DNA of 64,000 nt, from positions 2,055,651 to 2,119,650 of the forward strand of contig NZ_CP036528.1 in NCBI RefSeq assembly GCF_004331915.1, given 5' to 3'. Positions 53,064-62,374 of the stretch are shown one piece after another. This stretch comes from Ureibacillus thermophilus (GTDB lineage Bacteria; Bacillota; Bacilli; Bacillales_A; Planococcaceae). The notes under the pieces are model-generated. The model made no database searches, was not told the DNA's origin, and saw only the letters and a program-made list of their open reading frames with translations. A program made the translations under genes and the position numbers. Position 1 is the stretch's first letter. Every line of letters begins with the position of its first letter.

Positions 53064-53945
53064 TTAGTAACGTTTTTGAAATTTATTTCGAATAAACACG
53101 GCAATAGAGTTCATCAATATAAGAACAATCATCAACACGAGTATGCCTGATGCCGCAACATTTTGGAATTCTTCTTGAGGACGTTTTGCCCAATCGTAAA
53201 TTTGAAGGGGCAAAGCCGTAAACTCACTCAGCAGCCCATTCGGCAAGAAATGCACAATCACTGGAATCCCAATTACAACAAGCGGCGCCGTTTCCCCAAT
53301 GGCACGGGAAAATGCCAGAATGCTTCCCGTCAAAATTCCCGGTACGCTAGCTGGCAATACTACGTGCATGATCGTTTGCCATTTTGTTGCCCCCATTGCA
53401 TAGGAAGCTTCCCGCATCTCTTTTGGAACTGCTCGAATGGCCTCTTGAGCTGCTACTATGATGACAGGCAAAATTAAAAGGCTCATCGTCAACCCGGCAG
53501 CTAAAATGCTTTTTCCGAATCCGAACAGACGCACAAAAATCGTTAGGCCAAGTAAACCAAAAACGATGGACGGTACTCCTGCCAAGTTGGAAATATTGGC
53601 GCGAATAAAATTATTCCAACGATTGTTTCTTGCATATTCTTCCAAATATATGGCTGTTGCCACACCGATAATTAACGATGTTGGGATTACGACAAGCATC
53701 ATATAAACGGAACCCACTAAAGCCGCTTTCACCCCGGCTTTTTCAGGAAAACGGGAGGAAAAGTTATTTAAAAAATCCCAATCAAAATATCCTAATCCTT
53801 GAAAAATCATTCTTGCTATTAACACGACAAGGATGAATAAAGCAAAAACAGCAGCGAGAAAAAAGATTCCTTTCCCCATTTGATTCCTTCTCAAGCGAGT
53901 TTTTATACGCTTCATTACGAGTGCATCATCGATATATTTCGTCAT
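53064..53945 (-). CDS. pstA: Phosphate ABC transporter permease PstA
   Basis: A 293-residue membrane subunit of the phosphate importer with six helices. The ABC-permease EAA loop is AAQEAIRAVPKEMREASYAMGATKWQ; FSRAIGETAPLVVIG is the PstA hallmark. The ATG at 53943-53945 follows GGGAGGAATATTAAC; an in-frame codon 16 residues earlier lies inside pstC. The start falls one base after the pstC stop region, and the stop lies 12 bases before pstB, fitting one transcript. Confidence 0.94.
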   Translation of the reverse strand: MTKYIDDALVMKRIKTRLRRNQMGKGIFFLAAVFALFILVVLIARMIFQGLGYFDWDFLNNFSSRFPEKAGVKAALVGSVYMMLVVIPTSLIIGVATAIYLEEYARNNRWNNFIRANISNLAGVPSIVFGLLGLTIFVRLFGFGKSILAAGLTMSLLILPVIIVAAQEAIRAVPKEMREASYAMGATKWQTIMHVVLPASVPGILTGSILAFSRAIGETAPLVVIGIPVIVHFLPNGLLSEFTALPLQIYDWAKRPQEEFQNVAASGILVLMIVLILMNSIAVFIRNKFQKRY

Positions 53946-53946
53946 G

Positions 53947-54882
53947 TTAATATTCCTCCCTGAAGCGTTTTGAAATGGTATGTGCAACAACATTCATTAG
54001 TAAAGTGAATACAAACAGCGTAAATCCTACTGCAAACATAGAATAGTAAATAGTTGTGCCAAAGCCTGCATCTCCGGAAGAAACTTGCACAATATAAGCC
54101 GTCATCGTTTGGATGGAGCCGGTAATATTCATATCAAAGGTTGGCGTTGCACCACCGGCAAGGGAAACAATCATTGTTTCGCCGATTGCCCTAGAAATGG
54201 CCAACACAATTGATGCAACGATGCCCGATAACGCTGCCGGGATAACGACTTTTAAAGAAACTTCCAGCTTTGTTGCTCCAAGGGCAAGAGCACCTTCACG
54301 AATGCTGTTTGGCACAGCATTCATGGCATCTTCAGATAAAGAGATGATGCTTGGAAGAATCATGATCCCCACTACAATCCCCGGACTAAGGGCGTTGAAT
54401 AATTTCAACGATGGAATGAATATTTGCAAAATGGGTGTAACAAACGTCAAAGCAAAGAAACCATAGACAATGGTCGGCACTCCGGAAAGCACCTCCAAGA
54501 TGGGTTTCATGATTCTCCGTGTGCGCTCTGTAGCATATTCGCTTAAGTAAATAGCCGCTGCTAAACCGAGAGGAACGGCGACGCATATGGCAATGAACGT
54601 TACTTTTAAAGTGCCCATCAAAAGCGGCAATACGCCGAAAGTTGGATTGCCGCTTGAAAATGGATACCATTCAGTTCCAAACAGATACTCGAAGATGGAA
54701 ACTCTTTGAAAAAATTCAAATGTTTCAATGATGAGTGTGCTTACAATGCCCAGTGTGGCCATGACCGAAATAAGTGATGCTATCATTAATAAGATGGGCA
54801 TGCTTTTATCCCGTACGTTTCTTTTCCGAGATTCCCCAATCCATTGTTGAATCGATTGGCCTTTTCTAATCCTTTGAGGCAT
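53947..54882 (-). CDS. pstC: Phosphate ABC transporter permease PstC
   Basis: A 311-residue membrane subunit paired with PstA. The EAA loop is LSEDAMNAVPNSIREGALALGATKLE, and AISRAIGETMIVSLAGG is the PstC hallmark. Six membrane helices and a periplasmic-side GTEWYPFSSGNPTFG segment are seen; the latter is typical of PstC. GGGAGGAG precedes the ATG. It lies 43 bases after pstS in the operon. Confidence 0.94.
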   Translation of the reverse strand: MPQRIRKGQSIQQWIGESRKRNVRDKSMPILLMIASLISVMATLGIVSTLIIETFEFFQRVSIFEYLFGTEWYPFSSGNPTFGVLPLLMGTLKVTFIAICVAVPLGLAAAIYLSEYATERTRRIMKPILEVLSGVPTIVYGFFALTFVTPILQIFIPSLKLFNALSPGIVVGIMILPSIISLSEDAMNAVPNSIREGALALGATKLEVSLKVVIPAALSGIVASIVLAISRAIGETMIVSLAGGATPTFDMNITGSIQTMTAYIVQVSSGDAGFGTTIYYSMFAVGFTLFVFTLLMNVVAHTISKRFREEY

Positions 54883-54925
54883 TGGATGCTCCTCCCTTTG
54901 TTGCGTTTTAAAAAATGCGGGTCGA

Positions 54926-55885
54926 TTAGTTGATTTGATCCAATATCTTTAATGCTTCATCATATTTCTCATCCGGCAGGCGCACATAGCCTACAGCTTC
55001 CGCCATATCCCCTGCATTTTCTAACGTAAATTTCATAAAGTCATAAAATACTTCATTTTCTTTAATTTTCCCATTATTGACAAATACGAATAACGGGCGG
55101 GAAAGAGGGGTATATTCCCCATTTTCAATCGTTTGATTTGTTGGTTCTACCCCATTGACGCTGACAGCTTTTAATTTATCCTTATTTTCTAAGTAATAAG
55201 CGTAACCGAAGAAGCCAATTGCATATCGATCGGATGCTACTCCTTGTACGATGACATTATCATCTTCAGATAATTGGGCAGAGCGAACTAAATCCTCCCC
55301 TTCCAATATCACTTCGTCAAAATAGTCAAAGGTGCCGGAGTCTGTTCCTGGTGCATAGTAAATGATTTTTTCATCTGGCCAAGAAGGGTCAATATCCGAC
55401 CATTTTTTCTCCGTTCCATCCTCCACCCAAATTTTTTTCAATTGGTCCATCGTCAAATCGAGAGCCCAATCGTTTTCAGGATGAATAACAACCGTGATCC
55501 CATCATAAGCGATTTCGAATTTTGTATACTCTATGCCCGCGTTTTTTAAAGCTGTTATTTCTTCCTCCTTGGCATCCCTTGAAGCGTTCGTGAAATCCGT
55601 TTCGCCGGCGATGAATTTTTCAAAGCCGCCGCCAGTTCCTGAAACGCCAACAGAAATTTGTACATTTGGTTGAACATGAGCATACTCTTCCACCATTGCT
55701 TCCATTATGGGCGCCACCGTAGACGAACCATCTCCAGCAACTGTACCTGTCAATTGAGCATCTTCCGTTTGCTGTTGTGATGCTTTGCCGCTTGTTGCTC
55801 CTTCATTCGTTTCTTCTCCACATGCTCCAAGAAATAATGCAGAACCCAGTAAAACTGTTATTGATACATACTTCCATGTTTTCAT
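54926..55885 (-). CDS. pstS: Phosphate-binding lipoprotein PstS
   Basis: A 319-residue lipoprotein that captures phosphate outside the cell. The signal ends in LLGSALFLGACGEE, a lipobox with Cys22. The mature protein has the PstS anion-binding segments GDGSSTVAPIMEAM, SVGVSGTGGGFEKFIAGETDF, TNASRDAKEEEI and APGTDSGTFDYFDEVIL. The PhoP boxes upstream fit induction at low phosphate. The ATG follows GGAGGAAAT. First gene of pstSCAB, downstream of pbpA as in B. subtilis. Confidence 0.96.
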   Translation of the reverse strand: MKTWKYVSITVLLGSALFLGACGEETNEGATSGKASQQQTEDAQLTGTVAGDGSSTVAPIMEAMVEEYAHVQPNVQISVGVSGTGGGFEKFIAGETDFTNASRDAKEEEITALKNAGIEYTKFEIAYDGITVVIHPENDWALDLTMDQLKKIWVEDGTEKKWSDIDPSWPDEKIIYYAPGTDSGTFDYFDEVILEGEDLVRSAQLSEDDNVIVQGVASDRYAIGFFGYAYYLENKDKLKAVSVNGVEPTNQTIENGEYTPLSRPLFVFVNNGKIKENEVFYDFMKFTLENAGDMAEAVGYVRLPDEKYDEALKILDQIN

Positions 55886-55942
55886 TCGCTATTTCCTCCA
55901 TCATTTATCATATTCCTTACATTTCTCACTTTAGCGTTCTTT

Positions 55943-55981
55943 TATTGATAGGATTTAAATGCTATGTTAAGAGATTGTAAA
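55943..55981 (-). promoter_or_regulatory. PhoP (Pho box) direct repeats upstream of pstS
   Basis: Read on the minus strand: TTTACA-N5-TTAACA-N5-TTTAAA-N5-TCAATA, four TT(A/C/T)ACA-like hexamers spaced exactly 11 bases apart (55976-55981, 55965-55970, 55954-55959, 55943-55948), ending about 58 bases before the pstS start. B. subtilis PhoP binds such repeats in its pst promoter. The last hexamer is the weakest. Confidence 0.78.
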
Positions 55982-56017
55982 GTTCAAAATTTTTAATATC
56001 CTATCCTCTTGAAAGAA

Positions 56018-56049
56018 ATAAAAAAAAACCGCAGCAAAAATGCTGCGGC
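56018..56049 (-). terminator. Intrinsic terminator of pbpA
   Basis: On the minus strand GCCGCAGCA-TTTT-TGCTGCGG followed by TTTTTTTTT: an 8-bp perfect stem, directly after the pbpA stop codon. Confidence 0.93.
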
Positions 56050-56051
56050 CA

Positions 56052-58247
56052 TTATTCATTGACCATTTGTTCTTCCGTATCTTCATCAATTTTTTCATCT
56101 GTTGTGGAAGGTAAAATTTCTTTATTGACTGTTTGATCGGAAATTTTGCTATTGGCATATTTATTTTTTAATTCAAAGTAGACATCCAAAACTTCACGGG
56201 CAATTTGGTTATTGTAGGAAGTATAACTATTGCTTGTTGTCACCCATGGAATAACGACGGCATAGGCAACTTCTGGGTTTTCATATGGCGCAAATCCTAC
56301 ATGGGTTAACGTAATAGTATGCGTTCTCCATTTTTCGCGGATCGGACCGTAGTATACAACTTCCGCAGTACCAGTTTTCCCTGCTGCTGTATATGGCGTA
56401 TTGCCAAACACAGAGCGGGCTGTACCTTGGTTGCCGATATAAACTCGGCGCAAGCCTTTTTTGACATGATTAATTTCTTCGTCCGTATTGGATATTCGGT
56501 TTAAAATTTTTGGCTGAACTTCTTCAATCAGCGGACCTAATGTTTTTCCATCTTTTGATGGCTCACGCACTTCTTTTAACAGTCTTGGCTGCACGCGATA
56601 ACCGCCGTTTGCAATCGTCGAAATATATTGAACGAGCTGCAACGGTGTGTACGTATCAAATTGTCCGATTGCCAAGTCTAAAATTTTACCTGGTGTATCC
56701 ATTTCACCTTTGAATCCAGAAAACTCATTCGGCAAGTCAATTCCCGTGTTGACGCCTAATCCGAATTCTGCATATCCATTTCTCATTCTCAGCAAAGTAT
56801 CATCTTTAATTTGCAATCCCATATTATAGCGGTATTCCAATCCAGCAAGTTTTAATGCTACTTGGAACATATAAGAGTTGGATGAACGCTCCAGGGCAGT
56901 TAAATCATTCATTGGGATGCGTCCACCACGGTTGAAGATGGAACTTTTCGGATCTGTACTTGCCAGTTTAATTGGCTGGTCCACTAACACCGTTCCAGGC
57001 TTAATAACGCCTTCTCTATAACCCGTCAATAAAGTGGCAGCTTTTATTGTAGACCCTACTTCATAAGCCGTCGTAAAGGTTCCATAAGAATAATCCACAA
57101 TGATTTGTTTTCCAGTTTCAGGATCCCTCTCGATTTTTTTGCCCACCATCGCAAGAATTTCCCCAGTATGTGGATTCATCATAATATAGAAGGCGCGATC
57201 TAGGAGTGAAGAACCGCCAGCCGATTTCGCTTGAAGCAATTTTTCTTCTACAATTTTTTCTGCCGCTGCCTGCAATTCAATATCGATAGTTGTCACTAAA
57301 TCTTTGCCCGGTTCCCCTTTAAAGGTAGTGATGGTGTCCACCACTTCGCCTTTTCGATTTGTCACGTTTTTCACAACCGATTTTCTTCCTTGCAGCAACT
57401 CCTCATATTGCGATTCAAAGTAACTTTCCCCAACCCGGTCGTTTCGGGAATAATCGCGGGCTAAGTAATAATTTAATTGAGATTTCGGTATACCTTTGCT
57501 TGGAACGGTTGTTCTGCCTAAAATCGCGAGCGAACTTAATTTCACCCTTTTCCAATCGGTTGTCGTATTGACGCCCGGCAAATCAAACAGCCGTTCAGAA
57601 ACGCGGGCAAATTCTTCAGCCGTCACATTTTCACTTTTAATAATTTGTGGAGATAAATTATAACCCGATGCCATTTCACGATAAATCGCCAACACTTCCA
57701 AATCAAAATCCGAAAGCTCGGCCAATTCTTCATCGGTAATTCTCTCTCGCACTAACCGGTCAATTTCCATTTGTGCCTCTTTCTCGTCTTCATATTTTGC
57801 TTTTATTTGCTTTTCTTCATTTTTAGAGACTTTCGCATAAGCTTTTTCTTTATTTTTCATAATCCAGAAATCTTTTTTATCGCGAAGGGTTACCCGATTA
57901 GTCGGCTGTTCAATCAACTTGGCTAATTTTTCAGCCACTTCAATCATTTCTTCTTGAGTTGTAGTTGGAAATTTTGTATAGGTAATGGCGTTTTGAGGTT
58001 CATTATCGACTAAAATTCTTCCGTACCGATCGTAAATTCTTCCACGTGGAGAACTCGTATTTACCGATACTTCTTCTGTCCGTTGCACTTCCAGAACATA
58101 TTCTTCCCCTTTTACAATTTGCAAATAGCCTAAGCGCAGTATTAAAATCGAGAATAAAATAAAAATCGAAATAAACAGAACGTTCATTCGAAATGAAAGG
58201 TTCGTACGAGAATCTCCCTTGCTGCTAGATTTCTTTAGCTTCCTCAT
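56052..58247 (-). CDS. pbpA: Penicillin-binding protein, class B transpeptidase (PbpA-like)
   Basis: A 731-residue class B PBP. A short cytosolic Lys/Ser-rich tail and one membrane helix (VLFISIFILFSILILRLGYL) are followed by the dimerisation domain (RGRIYDRYGRILVDNEP) and the transpeptidase domain: SxxK in YEVGSTIKAATL, SxN in ERSSNSYMF and KTG in AAGKTGTAEVVY. An acidic tail ends it. The position next to pstSCAB and close to sodA is that of B. subtilis pbpA (PBP2A), needed for rod shape, so this identity is favoured. The ATG at 58245-58247 lies five or six bases after AAGGAGGG; an ATG six codons upstream is inside that site. Confidence 0.93.
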   Translation of the reverse strand: MRKLKKSSSKGDSRTNLSFRMNVLFISIFILFSILILRLGYLQIVKGEEYVLEVQRTEEVSVNTSSPRGRIYDRYGRILVDNEPQNAITYTKFPTTTQEEMIEVAEKLAKLIEQPTNRVTLRDKKDFWIMKNKEKAYAKVSKNEEKQIKAKYEDEKEAQMEIDRLVRERITDEELAELSDFDLEVLAIYREMASGYNLSPQIIKSENVTAEEFARVSERLFDLPGVNTTTDWKRVKLSSLAILGRTTVPSKGIPKSQLNYYLARDYSRNDRVGESYFESQYEELLQGRKSVVKNVTNRKGEVVDTITTFKGEPGKDLVTTIDIELQAAAEKIVEEKLLQAKSAGGSSLLDRAFYIMMNPHTGEILAMVGKKIERDPETGKQIIVDYSYGTFTTAYEVGSTIKAATLLTGYREGVIKPGTVLVDQPIKLASTDPKSSIFNRGGRIPMNDLTALERSSNSYMFQVALKLAGLEYRYNMGLQIKDDTLLRMRNGYAEFGLGVNTGIDLPNEFSGFKGEMDTPGKILDLAIGQFDTYTPLQLVQYISTIANGGYRVQPRLLKEVREPSKDGKTLGPLIEEVQPKILNRISNTDEEINHVKKGLRRVYIGNQGTARSVFGNTPYTAAGKTGTAEVVYYGPIREKWRTHTITLTHVGFAPYENPEVAYAVVIPWVTTSNSYTSYNNQIAREVLDVYFELKNKYANSKISDQTVNKEILPSTTDEKIDEDTEEQMVNE

Positions 58248-58375
58248 CGGTACCCTCCTTTTCAAAGAAGCTCATTCATGGTCTTTAGTATAACACTTTA
58301 ACGTATGAGAAAAAAGAAATTCCTTTCTTTAATATTTTGTAATGGTTCCGATTGAAAAAAGTTTCTTTTAAAAAT

Positions 58376-58401
58376 AAAAAGAGAGAGTCTCCCTCTCTCC
58401 A
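58376..58401 (-). terminator. Terminator displaced from the PAS-GGDEF-EAL gene by ISL3
   Basis: On the minus strand GGAGAGAGGGAGACTCTCTCTTTTTATTTT: a 7-bp GAGAGAG/CTCTCTC stem with T-rich tail. Without the ISL3 element it would lie about 11 bases after the stop codon of the gene at 59907-61541. Confidence 0.75.
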
Positions 58402-58411
58402 TTGTTATTTT

Positions 58412-59905
58412 GGTTCTTTGTCAAATGGTGTTGGTGAATAAATTCTAGTGACATTATTTGGTAATATGTAATCGGATGGCTTAGGGGAAATTCGAGGTTC
58501 CCCTAAGCGGTTTTTATTTTCGCTAAGTTTTGGGTAATGAATATTCGGTTTCTAAAGTGATAGAAGGATCGATAACCGAAAGAAATGCGTTTAATCACTT
58601 TGATTTTGTTATTAATCCCCTCTAAAATGCCGTTGCTATAATCATATTTCAACGTATTCTCCATGTAATTGATGTATTTGTTGATTGTCTTGATGGCGGT
58701 TTTCATATAGCTGGAAACGATATTTTGTTTATTCTCTAATGTTTTCTTTAGGAGCTCAAAGTCTTTGGTTTTGATGCAATGGCGAACGTATTGGTATAAC
58801 TCATAGGACGCTTTTAATTCAGAATCTAAATCAATGAGATAGTGGAGAATCTCCACCTCACACATATGCTTTTTAAAGCAACGATGATATTTATAGTTCT
58901 TATAATCAAGTTTTGTTTGATCTTTCAGAAGGAGCTTCCAGTATTTTTTCAATTTATTGTAATTCTTTTTATCCCGATTCATGACGTTGATGCGCGTTTT
59001 GTTTAAAGCTCTGCTAAATAGTTGGAGGATATGGAATTTGTCGAGTATGATTTCCGCCTTAGGGAAAACTTCTTGGATTAAGGAAATATAAGGGCTGTAC
59101 ATATCGATGACAATCGTTTTTACCGCATCTCTCGCCTTCTTGGAATACCGTAAGAAATACTCTTTGAGGACATGTAATCTTCGGTCCTCCACGATATCCA
59201 CAATCTCCCCCGTTTCAGAGTCACAGAAAATAAAGGACATCGCTCCAGCTGCGGATTTCACTGATTTAAACTCATCAAAACACAAATGCTTTGGAAGGTA
59301 GTGAACATTTGGTTGATAGTAGCTATAAAAGCTGTCAATGACTCGACTGACAGTGGCATGAGAAACATTATGTTTCATCGCAATATCTTTTTCGGAGATT
59401 TTATCTTTGGCGTTTAAAGCAATCGATACTTTAGTATTGTTGGAAATACAACAGTTTTTAGCCACGACGCTCGTTTTTAAAGTAAACGTGGAATGACAAT
59501 GTTTACAGAAATAACGCTGTTTACGCAATTTTAAGTAGGTATGAAAACCTGAAATGCTAGGCATTTTAATGAGAGACGTTTTAAAACCGTGTTTAATGAT
59601 TTGATCATCAAAGACATGTCCACAAGCATAGCACGCTTTTGGTTGGTAAGTTAATTGGCCATAAAAGACTTTTGATTGGACCCCTTTAATGAGTTCTTCT
59701 GCACAAAAATTTTCATCAAATGTGATATTTTTATCTTTAATATTTAATAAATTACGTATAGAATAATGATGAGACATGTGACATCACTCCTTGTAAATGT
59801 GGTTTTGGTCGATTACATTTTACCAGAGTTTTGTCACTGTCTCATTTTTTTGTTCAAAAAAATTGGTGCTGGTTTTTACTCACCAACACCAAATATTATA
59901 GAGCC
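58412..59905 (-). mobile_element. ISL3-family insertion sequence, complete (1494 bp)
   Basis: Imperfect inverted ends: left GGTTCTTTGTCAAATGGTG and right (minus) GGCTCTATAATATTTGGTG, both continuing GTTGGTGA-TAAA. They are flanked by the identical 8-bp duplication GTTATTTT at 58404-58411 and 59906-59913, the length expected for ISL3. One intact transposase gene fills the element. The boundaries are therefore exact, and the copy may still be active. Confidence 0.95.
58503..59777 (-). CDS. ISL3 family transposase
   Basis: A 424-residue transposase. Zinc-finger pairs lie in the N-terminal part (CYACGHVF about residue 48, YFCKHCHSTF about 89), followed by a helix-turn-helix (DIAMKHNVSHATVSRVIDSF). 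The DDE domain has the first Asp in LCFDEFKSVK, the second in IVIDMYSPYISL with DKFHILQL next to it, and the Glu in SNGILEGINNKIKVIKR. The protein is uninterrupted and of normal length, so the element is probably functional. It begins 128 bases inside the right IS end. Confidence 0.95.
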   Translation of the reverse strand: MSHHYSIRNLLNIKDKNITFDENFCAEELIKGVQSKVFYGQLTYQPKACYACGHVFDDQIIKHGFKTSLIKMPSISGFHTYLKLRKQRYFCKHCHSTFTLKTSVVAKNCCISNNTKVSIALNAKDKISEKDIAMKHNVSHATVSRVIDSFYSYYQPNVHYLPKHLCFDEFKSVKSAAGAMSFIFCDSETGEIVDIVEDRRLHVLKEYFLRYSKKARDAVKTIVIDMYSPYISLIQEVFPKAEIILDKFHILQLFSRALNKTRINVMNRDKKNYNKLKKYWKLLLKDQTKLDYKNYKYHRCFKKHMCEVEILHYLIDLDSELKASYELYQYVRHCIKTKDFELLKKTLENKQNIVSSYMKTAIKTINKYINYMENTLKYDYSNGILEGINNKIKVIKRISFGYRSFYHFRNRIFITQNLAKIKTA

Positions 59906-59906
59906 G

Positions 59907-61541
59907 TTATTTTATTAATTCATCCACTTTTTCAATTGGCATCGGTTTATAAAAATAAAAACCTTGGGCTGTTGAACAATCCATTTTATGTATCAATTGC
60001 AACTGTTCCTGCGTCTCAACTCCTTCAACCACTGTATGTAAGCCCATATTTTTAGCTAATTGGATGATAGACTGAAGGATAATTCTTCCTTTATTATCGT
60101 CAACTTTATTGATGAAGTTTCGGGCAATCTTGATTTCAGAAATAGGCAGATTCATTAAATAGCTTAATGACGAAAATCCGATTCCAAAATCATCAACGGA
60201 ATTTTCAAAACCATAATTCTGCAATTGTTTCAAGATCGCACTTGCCCGATCCACATCAACTAAACAAATGCTTTCAGTAATTTCCAATTTTAAATATTTA
60301 GGATCGATTTCGTATTTTTCAATTAAAGCGATTAAATCTTCGACAAAAGTTGGCGTGTAAAAGTGCGATGGCGAAATATTTACCGCCACTTGGTATAAAC
60401 ATAAGTTTTTCTCTTTTCTCATTTTCAGCCATTGGAGAACTTGCTCAATGACGAGCGTATCAAGTTCTTTGATTTGCCCTAGAGATTCTGCTACTTCGAT
60501 AAATACAGCAGGCGATACATTTCCTAAAAGTTCGGAATACCATCTCGCAAGGGCTTCAAACCCTACCACTTCGCCAGTTTCAATTTTCACTTTTGGCTGA
60601 AGATAAACGGAAATTTCTTTATTCTGAATTGCACGAATCAATTCAATTTGGAGCTCCATCGATTTTTCGATTTCCAGTCCATATTCCTCTTTATACGAAA
60701 CGACTGAATCGCCAGGAGATTTTTTTGCTACATTTAGGGCAATATCGGCAAAATGGATTAATTCATGGATATTCCCTGTGAAATAGCTTAATGAAACGAC
60801 CCCAATATTAAAAGAAAGGAATAATTCCATATGGTTAATATTAAACGCATGATTTCTAATTTCTAACAATTTCTTTGTATAATATTCAATTTGATCCTCA
60901 AGGCAAATGCCAAAAACAATCAAAGAAGTTTCGGATGTCGTTGAAATAATGATTTCAATATCATATAATTCCCTGCGGATTCTTCTTTCAATTTCCTTTT
61001 GCAATAAAGACAGTTGGGCATTGTCAAAAAGATGGATGATTTGAATATAATTTGCCGGTTCAATTAGCAAAATAAATCCAGAAACATTTTGCCCTATGCG
61101 CTCTTGCAATTGATTGATAAAATAATTGTAATCGGTTAATCCAGAAATTGGATCAATCGATTTTAAAATTTCTGTTTTTTCTTTTTCTATAGAAATACTT
61201 TGATATTCCACTTCAAAGAAAATAACAACATCATAAGCATGTTTGCCCTCATCATCATAAAAAGGTTGATTCATGACTTCAATCCATAGGGTGCTTCCGT
61301 CTTTCCTTCTACACAATTCTTTTCTCTTTAAATGGTTTTTTTGGCTGAACTGAATGATCGATTCAATCGGTTTATTTTTCACTTCATCTGCTATGTATCC
61401 TGTTAATCTCGTAAATGCTTTATTGGCAAATAAAATATGGTGATTAACAGAATCTAGAATTAGAAAAGTGGTTTTAAATTGTTCGCCGATTCGACAGAGC
61501 CAAAAAAATAAATTATCCTTACTTAATTTTGTATCTAACAA
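59907..61541 (-). CDS. PAS-GGDEF-EAL cyclic-di-GMP signalling protein with degenerate GGDEF
   Basis: A 544-residue cytosolic protein. A PAS domain covers about residues 15-115 (LILDSVNHHILFANKAFTR). The GGDEF-like domain (about 130-285) has lost the active site: the GGDEF motif is replaced by a TTSETSLIVFGI segment and the NRxxF motif by TDYNYF, so no cyclase activity is expected. The EAL domain (about 300-540) keeps FEALARW, NISPSHF, LEITES, DDFGIGFSSLSYL, the Lys in EIKIARNF, VVEGVET and AQGFYF, so phosphodiesterase activity is likely. No membrane helix. The stop codon lies inside the ISL3 target duplication but is unchanged. Confidence 0.9.
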   Translation of the reverse strand: MLDTKLSKDNLFFWLCRIGEQFKTTFLILDSVNHHILFANKAFTRLTGYIADEVKNKPIESIIQFSQKNHLKRKELCRRKDGSTLWIEVMNQPFYDDEGKHAYDVVIFFEVEYQSISIEKEKTEILKSIDPISGLTDYNYFINQLQERIGQNVSGFILLIEPANYIQIIHLFDNAQLSLLQKEIERRIRRELYDIEIIISTTSETSLIVFGICLEDQIEYYTKKLLEIRNHAFNINHMELFLSFNIGVVSLSYFTGNIHELIHFADIALNVAKKSPGDSVVSYKEEYGLEIEKSMELQIELIRAIQNKEISVYLQPKVKIETGEVVGFEALARWYSELLGNVSPAVFIEVAESLGQIKELDTLVIEQVLQWLKMRKEKNLCLYQVAVNISPSHFYTPTFVEDLIALIEKYEIDPKYLKLEITESICLVDVDRASAILKQLQNYGFENSVDDFGIGFSSLSYLMNLPISEIKIARNFINKVDDNKGRIILQSIIQLAKNMGLHTVVEGVETQEQLQLIHKMDCSTAQGFYFYKPMPIEKVDELIK

Positions 61542-61895
61542 CAGCTGTCACCCCCTTCTGTTGCTCCCTACAAATATATATTATAGAAAAATATGAAAAA
61601 AAGCTACTTAATAGTATGCTTGCATTCTCACTATAATAAACATTAAACCGTCGATAATATTAAAAAATTTTCATCATAATGGATGAATTATTCATTTATT
61701 AAATAATTTTACAAAAAATTTTTTCAAAATTATTCTTTTCTAAGAATTTATATTTCTAAAAATAAATTTAAAAATCCTTATTATTGCTTTTCATTATAAA
61801 GCCAAAAAATATAAATTACCATCCACAATTTGGATGATAATTTATATTTCATTAAGACCAAAGGACGCATTTCAAATGTACTATGTTTAAAAAAA
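61542..61895. other. Intergenic region with a long hairpin
   Basis: 354 bases, very AT-rich. AAATATAAATTACCATCC-ACAATTT-GGATGATAATTTATATTT (61807-61849) is an 18-base arm pair with one mismatch, probably a bidirectional terminator or the end of the PPOX gene transcript. The rest should hold the promoter of the EAL gene. No ORF is supported. Confidence 0.55.
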
Positions 61896-62315
61896 TTATA
61901 ATTGAATAACTTTTGGTTCTTTTCCTTTCGAATTCATAATCCGGATTTGGGAAGGAACAATTTTTATCACCACCATGTTCGGGTCATCTGGGCCATCAAA
62001 CCAAAATTTTAATACCTTATTCCATACTTTTTCCTTCATTCCCTCATCAGAAGACGCTTCCGCTTTTCCCTCAATTTCCAAATAGGCATCACCAAATCCT
62101 TTTCCATCATATCCTATCAAAATGTGAACATATGGATTATTGGAAAGCTCTTCTACCTTATGGGTATCTTTGCTTGTGACCGTATACAAAGTTAAGTTAT
62201 CGTTGTAAAAGGTCATATAGCGAGTATGGGGTTTATTGCCTTCAATTGTTGCCATCGTACCTACTAAATTGTCATTCAAAATTTTCTCTGCGATTTCTCG
62301 ATCGGTTTTTGCCAT
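61896..62315 (-). CDS. Pyridoxamine 5'-phosphate oxidase-like (general stress protein 26 type)
   Basis: A 139-residue split-barrel protein of the PPOX/FMN-binding family: VGTMATIEGNKPHTRYMTF, TVTSKDTHKVEELSNNPYVH and VWNKVLKFWFDGPDDPN are the characteristic segments of the Gsp26 subgroup. It may bind FMN or F420-like or haem-type ligands; no enzyme activity can be assigned. In B. subtilis such proteins (YdaG) are induced by general stress. GGAGTG lies eight bases before the ATG at 62313-62315; earlier in-frame Met codons have weaker sites. Confidence 0.82.
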   Translation of the reverse strand: MAKTDREIAEKILNDNLVGTMATIEGNKPHTRYMTFYNDNLTLYTVTSKDTHKVEELSNNPYVHILIGYDGKGFGDAYLEIEGKAEASSDEGMKEKVWNKVLKFWFDGPDDPNMVVIKIVPSQIRIMNSKGKEPKVIQL

Positions 62316-62374
62316 GTCCATCACTCCATTCATCGTTTTTATTTTTAGTATTTTAAAAAATGCAGTCATTTATG

